A stretch of DNA of 64,000 nucleotides from Desertifilum tharense IPPAS B-1220 (lineage in GTDB: Bacteria > Cyanobacteriota > Cyanobacteriia > Cyanobacteriales > Desertifilaceae), in NCBI RefSeq assembly GCF_001746915.1, contig NZ_MJGC01000052.1:1-64000 (forward strand), given 5' to 3'. The translations under genes were made by a program, and so were the position numbers. Shown one piece after another: positions 10,091-18,524 of the stretch (position 1 is the stretch's first letter; the number at the start of each line of letters is the position of its first letter). The notes beneath the pieces are model-generated. The model worked only from the letters and a program-made list of their open reading frames with translations. It had not been told where the DNA came from and did not search any database.

Positions 10091-11176
10091 TTAAGCGATC
10101 GTTACTTCATCTGAGAGATAAACATCTTGAATGGCGTGGAATAACTTCACCCCTTCTTCAAAAGGACGTTGAAACGTTTTGCGTCCTGAAATTAAACCGC
10201 AACCGCCAGCCCGTTTATTAATGACGGCGGTGCGAATGGCCTCAGCAAAATCGTTTTTACCTGAAGCCCCCCCAGAGTTGATCAAACCCGCCCGTCCGGA
10301 ATAGCAATTTAAAACTTGGTAGCGCGTCAGGTCAATGGGATGATCGGAAGTGAGTTCAGTATAAACGCGATCGTGAGTGCGACCGTATTTTTTACCCGTT
10401 CCCTGATTCACCGCCTGATAGCCTTTATTGCATTCTGGCAGTTTTTGCTTAATGATATCGGCTTCAATCGTAACGCCTAGATGATTGGCTTGTGCGGTCA
10501 GATCGGCGGCTACGTGATAATCTTTATCCTGGGTAAATGCACTGTTGCGTAAATAGCACCAGAGAATCGTAGCCATTCCATATTCATGAGCCAGAGCAAA
10601 AGCTTGACTCACCTCTTGAATCTGACGGGTTGATTCGGAAGACCCAAAATAAATCGTAGCGCCAACCGCAACAGCGCCTAAATTCCAAGCTTGCTCCACA
10701 GAAGCAAACATGATTTGGTCGTATTGGTTGGGATAGGTGAGTAACTCATTGTGGTTGAGCTTGGCGATAAACGGGATTCTGTGGGCGTATTTACGCGAGG
10801 TCATGCCCAAAACCCCTAAAGTGGTGGCAACCGCATTACAACCCCCTTCCATCGCGAGCTGGATGATGCGTTCGGGGTCAAAGTAAATGGGGTTGGGGGC
10901 AAAAGAGGCCCCGGCAGAATGTTCGATTCCTTGGTCTACCGGCAAGATCGAGACATAACCCGTATTGGCAAGGCGTCCGTGGCTGTAAAGTTGTTGTAGC
11001 GAGCGCAACACTTGAGGATTGCGATCGCTCTGAGCAAACACGCGATCCACAAAATCGGGCCCTGGTAGTTGCAGAAAGTTTTGAGAAACTTTCGGCTGAT
11101 AGATCAAAAGGTCTTCTGCTTCATCCCCCAGCCATTTTTCTAAAAAACTCGGTACCTGTACTGTCGTTGCAGTCAT
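10091..11176 (-). CDS. fbaB: Class I fructose-bisphosphate aldolase (DhnA/FbaB type)
   Basis: Cleaves fructose 1,6-bisphosphate to dihydroxyacetone phosphate and glyceraldehyde 3-phosphate through a Schiff base. The 361-residue protein matches the bacterial DhnA-type class I family found in cyanobacteria: [14 protein letters not shown] near 76-89, [30 protein letters not shown], and the C-terminal [15 protein letters not shown], whose lysine is the likely Schiff-base residue (inference from the family). It lies about 7 kb from gap1, the next glycolytic step, but not in an operon with it. Confidence 0.93.
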   Translation of the reverse strand: MTATTVQVPSFLEKWLGDEAEDLLIYQPKVSQNFLQLPGPDFVDRVFAQSDRNPQVLRSLQQLYSHGRLANTGYVSILPVDQGIEHSAGASFAPNPIYFDPERIIQLAMEGGCNAVATTLGVLGMTSRKYAHRIPFIAKLNHNELLTYPNQYDQIMFASVEQAWNLGAVAVGATIYFGSSESTRQIQEVSQAFALAHEYGMATILWCYLRNSAFTQDKDYHVAADLTAQANHLGVTIEADIIKQKLPECNKGYQAVNQGTGKKYGRTHDRVYTELTSDHPIDLTRYQVLNCYSGRAGLINSGGASGKNDFAEAIRTAVINKRAGGCGLISGRKTFQRPFEEGVKLFHAIQDVYLSDEVTIA

Positions 11177-11416
11177 GGGATTTCCTCTAGAGATTGCAGA
11201 GCAAGCGACCCAACCGTTGACCTCTACTCAATCAACGGTTGATTCTGTTTTTAGGCTATCTCACCGAGCCGTTAAGCTAATCTGACTTAGGGGCGACTCT
11301 GTGGCTTGCAAACTCTATTGAGAGCGATCGCCCCGGCTACATTAGCCAGATTAAGTGTTCTCGATTAAGATAGTAAGGTTGTGGAAATTTTGCCGTTTGG
11401 CAACTGTTGGACAGTC

Positions 11417-11593
11417 ATGGCCGTTCCTAAGAAGAAAACCTCAAAAACAAAGCGCGATCAACGCAAAGCCGTTTGGAAGCGCAAAGCAGCACTCGAAGCA
11501 CAAAAAGCCCTGTCTTTGGGTAAATCGATCCTCACGGGTCGCTCCAACTTTGTTTATCCTTCCGATGAAGAAGAGGATGAAGAAGAAGGTTAA
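11417..11593 (+). CDS. rpmF: 50S ribosomal protein L32
   Basis: Structural protein of the large ribosomal subunit. The 58 residues start [20 protein letters not shown], the standard L32 opening, and end in an acidic tail ([10 protein letters not shown]) seen in cyanobacterial L32. The frame extends 12 codons upstream to 11381, but the universal L32 start MAVPKKK fixes ATG 11417. The zinc-binding cysteines of some L32 proteins are absent. A rho-independent terminator follows 34 bases after the stop. Confidence 0.95.
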   Translation: MAVPKKKTSKTKRDQRKAVWKRKAALEAQKALSLGKSILTGRSNFVYPSDEEEDEEEG

Positions 11594-11626
11594 TCGATCG
11601 CTGCGGTTATCGATAAACTTTCGTTC

Positions 11627-11653
11627 TCAGGGCGGGCAACTGCCCTGATTTTT
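11627..11653 (+). terminator. Rho-independent terminator of rpmF
   Basis: A perfect 7-bp stem, TCAGGGC with GCCCTGA, with an 8-base loop and five Ts directly after it. It is the clearest intrinsic terminator in the window. Confidence 0.85.
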
Positions 11654-11692
11654 GTATTTAAAATTGTTAGAGAACAGGTCTAAATAAGTCTT

Positions 11693-12289
11693 ATGTTAGG
11701 AAAATTTTTCCGCAAGCCTGAAACTGAAAATGGCGATCGCACGCCACCGGGTCAATATCTAACTAACGGTTTCCCGGTTCTCACCTACGGCCCAACACCA
11801 GACGTGAATCAAGCTGAATGGCAGTTTCGGGTCTGGGGACTGGCTCAAGAGAAAACCTTCAGTTGGGATGAGTTTATGCAAATGCCCCAACAGGACTTTA
11901 CCGCAGATTTTCACTGCGTTACGCGCTGGTCTAAGCTCGATGTGCAGTGGACAGGGGTGAAGGTGACAGACTTTATGCAACAGCTTCAGTTAGAGTCGCC
12001 TCCAACTTGGGTAATGGCGCACTGCTATGGGGGTTATACGACAAATATCCCGATGGAAGATTTCTTGCGAGAGGAAAACTTTTTTGCCCATACCCTATTC
12101 GGCGAACCGCTTCCCCCCGATCATGGCGGGCCAATGCGCTTAGTGATTCCTCACCTGTATGCCTGGAAAAGCGCCAAATGGATTAACGGCTTAGAGTTTT
12201 TAGGCCGCGAAGAACCGGGCTTTTGGGAGCGCAACGGCTATCACCACCGGGGAGAACCTTGGGCAGAAGAACGTTATAGCGTCCACTAA
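11693..12289 (+). CDS. Sulfite-oxidase-like molybdopterin oxidoreductase
   Basis: A 198-residue protein of the oxidoreductase molybdopterin-binding (sulfite oxidase/YuiH-like) fold. The motif FHCVTRWS contains Cys75, the expected molybdenum ligand, and it is followed by WTGVKVTDF, LVIPHLYAWKSAKWINGLEF and the C-terminal NGYHHRGEPW, all typical of short stand-alone members. No Tat or Sec signal is visible, so it is probably cytoplasmic. The substrate is unknown. The gene follows rpmF by about 100 bases but is separated from it by a terminator. Confidence 0.88.
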   Translation: MLGKFFRKPETENGDRTPPGQYLTNGFPVLTYGPTPDVNQAEWQFRVWGLAQEKTFSWDEFMQMPQQDFTADFHCVTRWSKLDVQWTGVKVTDFMQQLQLESPPTWVMAHCYGGYTTNIPMEDFLREENFFAHTLFGEPLPPDHGGPMRLVIPHLYAWKSAKWINGLEFLGREEPGFWERNGYHHRGEPWAEERYSVH

Positions 12290-12307
12290 GAGGAGGAAGC
12301 GATAGTT

Positions 12308-12383
12308 GTAGGTTGGGTTAGCGCCATTCGTAACCCAACAGCAGGCAGGGTTGTGTTGGGTTTCGTCCCTCAACCCAACCTAC
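12308..12383. repeat. 76-bp palindromic dispersed repeat, copy 2
   Basis: Same length and nearly the same sequence as 2881-2956: perfect terminal inverted repeats GTAGGTTGGGTT and AACCCAACCTAC, with internal units that can pair. It lies in the gap between the convergent sulfite-oxidase-like and flavoprotein genes, beginning 19 bases after a stop codon. That placement suits an element tolerated as a transcription terminator. Confidence 0.8.
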
Positions 12384-12424
12384 GCGACTCTCTTGATTGT
12401 GAAATCCTCAAAACTCGCGCTTTG

Positions 12425-13558
12425 TTAGCCCCTTAATAAGCCACCACTTAAGCGTTTGAGGGCGCGACCTGCAACTTCACCGTAGCGGAGTTGACCGCAG
12501 AGAATTTTACCCATCAGTTCGGTCGCAGACGGACGCTTGACGGCTGCTTTATAGCCAATTCCGGGGAATCGGTAGAAGGCTCCGGCGAGTTTTTGCGCCC
12601 AGGCCATATCGGCTCCCCATTCTTCGGCGATCGCAGCCGAATAGTCTTCTAGGGCGCTGGCTTTGCCCCCTAAAGCGCTATCAATGGCTTGGGCCGCTTT
12701 GACGCCGCTGAGAATAGCAGGGCGAATCCCTTCACCGGAGAGCGGATCGACTAAACAGGCTGCTTCACCAACCAGCAGAGCGTTTTGGGCGTGCAGGGGG
12801 CGATCGCTTTCCCAAACGGCCAAACCATGCTCGTAATACTGGCTGTTGCTGGTGTCGATGCCAACGCTTTTGGCATAGTCGAGTAAAACTGACTTTAAAT
12901 CCTTGGGTGCATTTCCCCGGAAGCTGGCGGCGGTAATCGAATATCCATCGGCTTTCGGGAAGCTCCACATAAAACCGTTCTTGATGCTGCCAAAGTCAAA
13001 ATGGATGACGGGCGGATCGCTAACCTCGGTTTGCACTTCTAAAATACCGGCAGGGCGAGGTTGAACGGGTTTAAAGCCTAACCACTGACTCACCGCACTG
13101 TTCGCGCCATCGGCTGCAATCAAATAGCGGGCGGTTAGGGGTTCGCGGTTGGTGCTAACTTGCCAATGGTCGCCTTGAAACTGAATGCCCGTAACGGTTG
13201 TTTCTGGGCTAATTTGCGCCCCTTGCTGTTGGGCTTGTTGCAGTAAGTATCGATCGAATTCGTCTCGCCGGACAACCCACATGGGTTGAGAGTCTTTGAG
13301 CTTGGCGTCTACGGCGTCTTCAAGCTGCCAGGTATAGCGCAGCCGCGTGACGTGCAGGGAAATTGCAGGCGCAAAATCAAAATCAAACCATTGGGCGATC
13401 GCGGGTGAGACCCCTCCACTACAGGGTTTATACCGAGGTAGAGAGGCTTTTTCGACCACCAGAACCGAACGTCCTTGTTTCGCAAGATGATAGGCGGCAG
13501 CACTTCCCGCCGGGCCAGCTCCCACAATAATGCAGTCCAACATTTTCGTGTCTTTCAC
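12425..13558 (-). CDS. Geranylgeranyl-reductase-family FAD-dependent oxidoreductase
   Basis: A flavoprotein of the GGR superfamily (377 residues). The N-terminal dinucleotide-binding motif IIVGAGPAGSAAAYHLA, the PRYKPCSGGVS segment with the family cysteine, VVRRDEFDRYLL, AADGANSAVSQWLG and the second FAD motif VGEAACLVDPLSGEGI are all present. It is shorter than ChlP (about 405 residues) and diverges from it, so the substrate (isoprenoid side chain or another lipid) is uncertain. ATG 13558 is first; ATG 13543 (MLDCIIVG) is an equally plausible start. Confidence 0.86.
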   Translation of the reverse strand: MKDTKMLDCIIVGAGPAGSAAAYHLAKQGRSVLVVEKASLPRYKPCSGGVSPAIAQWFDFDFAPAISLHVTRLRYTWQLEDAVDAKLKDSQPMWVVRRDEFDRYLLQQAQQQGAQISPETTVTGIQFQGDHWQVSTNREPLTARYLIAADGANSAVSQWLGFKPVQPRPAGILEVQTEVSDPPVIHFDFGSIKNGFMWSFPKADGYSITAASFRGNAPKDLKSVLLDYAKSVGIDTSNSQYYEHGLAVWESDRPLHAQNALLVGEAACLVDPLSGEGIRPAILSGVKAAQAIDSALGGKASALEDYSAAIAEEWGADMAWAQKLAGAFYRFPGIGYKAAVKRPSATELMGKILCGQLRYGEVAGRALKRLSGGLLRG

Positions 13559-13845
13559 TCCTTATAACAACCGATCGCTTACTGAGTTAGGGATTTTGTC
13601 TGTTTGAGATCGCTCAAGAAATTGAGGATCTCCTTCTAGGTGAGGAGGGTGACAAATCGATCGAGCTAGATGGATCTCCGCGTTTTCTGGGAAACAGGTT
13701 TTTCCCCCCGCCACGATCGCTCAATTGAGATGTAATGACCATCTGTTTACAGTTCATCAATTTCACTGAACGCAAAGCTTTCATAAAGTTCGTAAGATAG
13801 TTTATGAAGGCTTGACAAAGCTCTATGGCGATTGGGGGAGCAACG

Positions 13846-14025
13846 ATGATTTGGGAAGTTTGTATTGAATACGCGAATGGTACTCAAAAGGTTATACGCG
13901 TTTACAAGGAACGAGAAACTGCCCTGCGATATATTGATGCGATTTACTCTAGCCAAGGCTACCCAATGCACTTAGCTTATATTGTGCGACCGGCGATCGC
14001 GACCCGTTCAATGGTTCCTGCCTAG
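13846..14025 (+). CDS. Small conserved protein, function unknown
   Basis: A 59-residue protein starting MIWEVCIEYANG. An upstream in-frame ATG exists at 13825, but GGGGGAG at 13834-13840, five bases before ATG 13846, points to the shorter form. The mix of aromatic and charged residues (VIRVYKERETALRYIDAIY) looks like a folded small protein. I do not recognise a domain. A hairpin follows at 14068. It lies between two minus-strand genes and is probably monocistronic. Confidence 0.65.
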   Translation: MIWEVCIEYANGTQKVIRVYKERETALRYIDAIYSSQGYPMHLAYIVRPAIATRSMVPA

Positions 14026-14067
14026 TTTCAACCTCTAACAGGACGGGCTTAAGATGATGCGAGTGCT

Positions 14068-14091
14068 GATTTTCCCGAAAGCGAGAAAATC
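14068..14091. terminator. Hairpin after the small plus-strand gene
   Basis: A 10-bp stem (GATTTTCCCG with CGAGAAAATC, one mismatch) and an AAAG tetraloop, lying between the stop of the 59-residue gene and the convergent frr gene. It may act in both directions. Only a weak T/C-rich tract follows. Confidence 0.6.
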
Positions 14092-14154
14092 TTCATCTTC
14101 TAGAGGGTAAGAGCGATCGCGCGTTGGCACTGTGACGGCTTGTTGACGTTCCCG

Positions 14155-14703
14155 TTAAACGGTCATAATATCTTTTTCTTTCTCGCTGAGTAACTCATCG
14201 ACTTTACTCGTATACTTATCGGTCATCTTCTGCACCTGATCTTGCAGATCGCGAGACTCATCTTCAGAAACTTCGCTATTTTTTTCTTGTTTGCGAATTG
14301 AATCAACCGCATCGCGACGAATATTGCGAACCGACACTTTCCCCTCTTCAGCATACTTAGCCGCAATCTTCACTAACTCTTTACGGCGATCGCTAGTGAG
14401 GGGGGGAATATTCAAACGAATCACCGAGCCATCATTACTCGGCGTTAACCCAATATCCGAAAGCGAAATCGCCTTTTCAATCAGATTTAAGCTACCGCGA
14501 TCGTAGGGTTGAATGGCAATGGTACTCGCATCCGGCGTGCTAACATTCGCCAAAGACTTGAGGGGTGTAGGCGTTCCGTAATATTCTACCGTCACCCGGT
14601 CGAGGAGGCTAGGATTAGCGCGGCCTGTGCGAATGGTATTAAAAGCCCGTTGCGTTGCCTCAACTGCTTTCTGCATCAAACTTTCAGCTTCAGATAATTT
14701 CAC
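14155..14703 (-). CDS. frr: Ribosome recycling factor
   Basis: RRF splits post-termination ribosomes with EF-G. The 182-residue form starts at GTG 14703: GGAGG lies 5 bases upstream, and the resulting N-terminus ([18 protein letters not shown]) matches family RRFs. The open frame extends to ATG 14727, but that would add eight non-family residues. Core motifs [30 protein letters not shown] and VRNIRRDA are intact. With this start the gene overlaps the upstream pyrH by 14 bases, consistent with coupling in the conserved pyrH-frr operon. Confidence 0.95.
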   Translation of the reverse strand: MKLSEAESLMQKAVEATQRAFNTIRTGRANPSLLDRVTVEYYGTPTPLKSLANVSTPDASTIAIQPYDRGSLNLIEKAISLSDIGLTPSNDGSVIRLNIPPLTSDRRKELVKIAAKYAEEGKVSVRNIRRDAVDSIRKQEKNSEVSEDESRDLQDQVQKMTDKYTSKVDELLSEKEKDIMTV

Positions 14704-15418
14704 AAGAACCTCCGACAATCGTTCCAATTGATTCTCCCATTACGGCCCGGCGGATGTTTCCTCCTACCGACAGGTCAAACACAATAATGGGGATATTGTT
14801 ATCTTTACATAAGGCGATCGCGGTACTATCCATCACCCGTAAATCGTGGGTCAGAACGTGACCGTAAGTTAAACTTTGGTAGCGGCGAGCGTTGGGATTA
14901 ACGTGGGGATCTGCATCATAAACGCCATCAACTTTGGTCGCTTTAAAGATCACATCTGCGCTAATTTCTGCGGCTCTTAAGGCGGCGGTTGTATCGGTTG
15001 TAAAAAAAGGATTTCCCGAACCCGCCCCAAAAATCACCACCCGTCCCTTCTCTAGGTGTCGCATGGCTCGACGGCGAATATAGGGTTCTGCAACTTCCTG
15101 CATGGCGATCGCCGTTTGGACGCGCGTAGGCACTCCCATTTGTTCGAGGGAATCTTGCAGCGTCATCGCATTCATAACTGTGGCGATCATCCCCACATAA
15201 TCGGCTGTTGCCCGATCCATCCCGGCGGCGGCACCTTTGACACCGCGAAAAATATTGCCACCTCCAACAACAATGGCAACTTGGACGCCGCTCGCTACAA
15301 CCTCTGAGATCTCCTGAGCAATGTCCTGAACGACGGCCGGATCGATCCCATAGGATAGATCGCCCATCAGTGCTTCACCGCTTAGTTTCAGTAAAATTCG
15401 CCGATACGCTGTGCCCAT
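14690..15418 (-). CDS. pyrH: Uridylate (UMP) kinase
   Basis: Phosphorylates UMP to UDP, the step that commits UMP to RNA and nucleotide-sugar synthesis. The 242-residue protein belongs to the amino-acid-kinase fold: [13 protein letters not shown] at the N-terminus, [10 protein letters not shown] near 51-60, [18 protein letters not shown] near 69-86, and [13 protein letters not shown]. Length and motifs are those of bacterial PyrH. It is the first gene of the pyrH-frr operon. Confidence 0.96.
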   Translation of the reverse strand: MGTAYRRILLKLSGEALMGDLSYGIDPAVVQDIAQEISEVVASGVQVAIVVGGGNIFRGVKGAAAGMDRATADYVGMIATVMNAMTLQDSLEQMGVPTRVQTAIAMQEVAEPYIRRRAMRHLEKGRVVIFGAGSGNPFFTTDTTAALRAAEISADVIFKATKVDGVYDADPHVNPNARRYQSLTYGHVLTHDLRVMDSTAIALCKDNNIPIIVFDLSVGGNIRRAVMGESIGTIVGGSCEII

Positions 15419-15510
15419 GCAGTGATTATTTTCTCAACAGAAATTTCCTCCAACTTAAGATAGCAGATGGTTGTCTTGCAATCCGCAATCCGGGGCGAAA
15501 TTTCTGAAGC

Positions 15511-16068
15511 TTAAGGCGTTCGCCAGGTAATGGGACAACCCGTGGTTGGGGCAATTTCGGGATTTACAGGTTTACCTGCCAACAATTGCGCGATCGCCGC
15601 TTGCAAGTAAACTTGAGTTGCGGCGCTTGGATCTTCCGGACTGTCATCAATGCCGCCTCGGTAGCAAATCGCCCCTTGGTGATTCAGTAAAAAAACTTCT
15701 GGGGTACTTTCAGCCCCAAAGCAATGGGCAACATCCTGGGTGACATCCCGCAGGTAAGGAAAATTCAAGCTTTGTTGAGTTGCAAATACTTTCATTTGCT
15801 CAAAGCTTTCCTGGGGGTTTTGCATCGCATCATTGGCGTTTATCCCAATTAAGGTTAAACCTTGAGACTGAAATTCAGCTTGAAGTTGTTTAAGTCGCCC
15901 GACGTATCGTTCCACATCAGGACAGTGATTCGCCAGAAAAACCACGCCAACAATCTGATATTGCTCTAGATAGCGAGCGAGATGATGAACGGTATCGTCA
16001 ACCCCAGGTAACTCAAAGTCTGGAGCATAACTACCTATGGGCGCACCCGTCTTTTCGATTAAACTCAT
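15511..16068 (-). CDS. Thioredoxin-fold redoxin (AhpC/TSA-like)
   Basis: A 185-residue thioredoxin-like protein with the GSYAPDFELPGVDD opening typical of redoxins, a single active-site cysteine in ANHCPDV (Cys49), and the cis-Pro region STPEVFLLN. The usual CxxC is reduced to HCPD, as in the cyanobacterial NHCP-type thioredoxin family, so it may act as a peroxidase- or resolvase-like redoxin and not as a dithiol thioredoxin. The exact substrate is unknown. No signal peptide. It is probably monocistronic. Confidence 0.83.
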   Translation of the reverse strand: MSLIEKTGAPIGSYAPDFELPGVDDTVHHLARYLEQYQIVGVVFLANHCPDVERYVGRLKQLQAEFQSQGLTLIGINANDAMQNPQESFEQMKVFATQQSLNFPYLRDVTQDVAHCFGAESTPEVFLLNHQGAICYRGGIDDSPEDPSAATQVYLQAAIAQLLAGKPVNPEIAPTTGCPITWRTP

Positions 16069-16215
16069 TTTGCTCTAAACGGTGAGAATGCGATCGGCTT
16101 GCAAGCGAGAGAAAGGAACACAGGAGTTCTCTAGATAAGACCCAGGGCGCTTTCCAATCGGAAATCGGATCGCGACCCTTGATAGAGTGTCCTAGAAGGT
16201 ATTTTCGCACAACCT

Positions 16216-16248
16216 TTGGCACTCCCCGAACTCAAGCACCGGGGATTC
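16216..16248 (-). repeat. Possible relic of an IS200/IS605-type right end
   Basis: Read on the minus strand, the stretch is AGAATCCCCGGTGC, a short loop, then TTCGGGGAGTGCCAA. It resembles the right end of the TnpB element at 48069-48102 (AGAATCCCC, hairpin, GGGGAGTTGTCAA). No tnpA or tnpB lies next to it. It could instead be a plain terminator for the antiporter gene, whose stop codon is 6 bases away. Confidence 0.35.
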
Positions 16249-16254
16249 TCTGAG

Positions 16255-17364
16255 CTAAGGGTGAGGTTGGGAAGGTGGGTTGCTTCTGGCTGAAGCAATC
16301 GTCGTGCCAATCAACACCACAACCGTAATCGGGATGACAAAGGTTGCCATAAACTGGCTGTAAATTGCCAGTTGAGCGCCATCGGTGGCTTTGAGAAACA
16401 GATAGAGCGCGTAGGCAACGTAATACCCAATAAATAATAATCCTTCTGGTCGAGAAATGCGGCTTTCGCTAAAAAAGACTGGCAAACAGGCGATCGCCAC
16501 CGCAATCATAAAGGGAAAATCAAATTGCAGAGCAACGGGCGAGACATTAATTCCATTCGGCGAGACAATGGCACAGAGCGCTAAAACGGCTAATAAATTA
16601 AAAATATTACTGCCTACCACGTTCCCCACCGCAATATCGCGTTCGCCTTGGTAGCTAGCAGCCAGCGAAGAGGCAAGTTCGGGCAAAGAGGTTCCTGTAG
16701 CGACGAGGGTTAAGCCAATCACTAACTCGCTGACATTCAAGGCGCGGGCGATCGCGATCGCCGATTCCGTTAACCAATGCGCCCCAAGCACCAAGAAAAC
16801 AAATCCGATTAAAATCAGACCGACATTGACGATCCCGGTTCGGAAAGGGGGCACAGATTGGGCATCGCTAGGCAAATCGAACTCGTCTAGACTTTCTGGA
16901 TTGCCATCTTGCAAACCCTTATAAATCAGATAAATGGTATAACCCACGCCCCCAATAAATAGAATCGTCCCATCTAAGCGACTAACAATGCCATCTCTCC
17001 CTAAGATGAAGGTGAGAATTGATACTCCAATCATGAAGGGGACATCAAAACGAATTAATTGACGGGCAACCGGAAGCGGTGCAACCAGCGACGAAAGACC
17101 GAGAACCATCAAAATATTAAACAGATTGCTACCGATGACATTGCCAACAGCAATATCGGCTTCACCCGCAAAACTCGATTGAATGCTAACGGCAAGTTCC
17201 GGCGAACTCGTGCCATAAGCCACAATGGTTAAACCAATGACCAGCGGCGAAATGCCCGCCATGATGGCAATTCGGGCAGCACCTCGCACCAACAAATCTG
17301 CTCCTAGGACTAGCAGCGCTAGCCCCGCCACCAAGAATAAAATTGTGGTGATGTCCATATTCAA
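16255..17364 (-). CDS. Calcium/sodium antiporter (CaCA family, YrbG-like)
   Basis: A 369-residue membrane exchanger with about ten TM helices in two homologous halves. Each half carries an alpha repeat: GTSSPELAVS with GNVIGSNLFNILMVLG in the first, and GTSLPELASS with GNVVGSNIFNLLAVLA in the second. The acidic residues of both PEL motifs, which bind cations, are intact. The protein probably expels Ca2+ in exchange for Na+ or H+. A charged cytoplasmic loop (DGNPESLDEFDLPSDA) separates the halves. Confidence 0.92.
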   Translation of the reverse strand: MNMDITTILFLVAGLALLVLGADLLVRGAARIAIMAGISPLVIGLTIVAYGTSSPELAVSIQSSFAGEADIAVGNVIGSNLFNILMVLGLSSLVAPLPVARQLIRFDVPFMIGVSILTFILGRDGIVSRLDGTILFIGGVGYTIYLIYKGLQDGNPESLDEFDLPSDAQSVPPFRTGIVNVGLILIGFVFLVLGAHWLTESAIAIARALNVSELVIGLTLVATGTSLPELASSLAASYQGERDIAVGNVVGSNIFNLLAVLALCAIVSPNGINVSPVALQFDFPFMIAVAIACLPVFFSESRISRPEGLLFIGYYVAYALYLFLKATDGAQLAIYSQFMATFVIPITVVVLIGTTIASARSNPPSQPHP

Positions 17365-17470
17365 CTAACTGCGTCTATTCTTAAACTTACCTTAAGCCCT
17401 TGATGAGATTTCCTAAAAATTAAGAATTTTAATGTAGAAAATCTAGAGCGCAGTTAGCGAGCAATTCTAT

Positions 17471-18484
17471 CTACCGTTTCGAGCGCGAGTGCGGTTTAAC
17501 CCCAATCATTGCACTCAGATAAACCCCCAAGCGCACTAACACATTTTGGTTGCTGCCATGCGCGCCAAAAAAGCCCATAATTTCATAACCTTGGGGCGCT
17601 TCAAAACAGAACGGCTGTACCTGTTGTTTGCCGCTACCGCCGCCAAATACCTGAGACTGCAAGCCTTGAGCCGTTTGAAATTGTAGAGTAATAATTTCCT
17701 GCTGGGGGTATCCGGGTGCCTGACTGCCCCAGGTGCCATAAATATGCGTTAAATAATCATCCGCATCTACAATAAACTCGCTGAGATTTCCCCCTTGACC
17801 CCCCACCGCCATCGATTCATAGAACTCAGGGGGATTAGTTGCCAGATTTTCATATTGGACTTGCAGACTACCAATCGCCCATCCCGCATGGATGCGTAGC
17901 CGTTTAATCCGAGATTGAAGGGCTGTCTCTGGGGGAGCGATCTCAAAATCGGTAGCGGGGACTAACCCGCCAACCGGCCCCATTCTCCACTGGGCGGTGT
18001 CGGGGGTGAAAAGGGTTTTAACCACCTTCCAAGCCGATTGATTGCCAATTCTGCCGCTTTTAACCAAGCTAAAACTGCCAAAAACGGTTTTATCCCCTCT
18101 CGGTTTAATCCCAGTTAACTGTTGAATTTCTGAGGTACTTAAAATCCATCCAGCGGCGGCGGCTCGTTCGAGGTGAGCAAAATGCGCCAGCGGATCGGTG
18201 GGTTGGAGGGCGTTGGCAAAAACTTGAATTAATAGGGCTAAATCCCCTAGGCTGTGGGTGCGCTCTAGGCGAGTCGGCCCACGATCGACAGAGGCGATCG
18301 CATTGGGCAGTTGTGGAAACTCAAAATTAGCCATTGTTCCCCCCGCTTGAAGGTGAGATTGCAGCCGAGACAGCAATTGTAACTGTTCTAGAGGAATATA
18401 ACTGGCATTGGTTTGCGGACTAATACTGAGTTCGCCAACGGGGTAAGAATCGCTTTCTGTCATCCGATCGTCAAGAACCACCAC
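17471..18484 (-). CDS. Jacalin-lectin-like protein downstream of a caspase gene
   Basis: A 337-residue protein. Residues about 170-325 look like a jacalin-type beta-prism lectin domain: LRIHAGWAIGSLQVQYE, GGQGGNLSEFIVDADDYLTHIYGTWG, ITLQFQTAQG, FGGGSG and IMGFFGAHGSNQ. The N-terminal ~165 residues are helical-looking and unrecognised. No signal peptide or TM segment is seen. It begins only 40 bases after the stop of the caspase-WD40 gene on the same strand, so the two are probably cotranscribed. Ligand and role are unknown; carbohydrate sensing is an inference. Confidence 0.75.
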   Translation of the reverse strand: MVVLDDRMTESDSYPVGELSISPQTNASYIPLEQLQLLSRLQSHLQAGGTMANFEFPQLPNAIASVDRGPTRLERTHSLGDLALLIQVFANALQPTDPLAHFAHLERAAAAGWILSTSEIQQLTGIKPRGDKTVFGSFSLVKSGRIGNQSAWKVVKTLFTPDTAQWRMGPVGGLVPATDFEIAPPETALQSRIKRLRIHAGWAIGSLQVQYENLATNPPEFYESMAVGGQGGNLSEFIVDADDYLTHIYGTWGSQAPGYPQQEIITLQFQTAQGLQSQVFGGGSGKQQVQPFCFEAPQGYEIMGFFGAHGSNQNVLVRLGVYLSAMIGVKPHSRSKR

Positions 18485-18524
18485 TCTTTGAGTTTACGTG
18501 TTTCCCACGCCGATGCGATCGCGA

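Noticed and set aside
14704..14727. Longer frr start at ATG 14727
   Set aside because: GTG 14703 has GGAGG five bases upstream and matches the family N-terminus; the longer form adds eight residues foreign to RRF.
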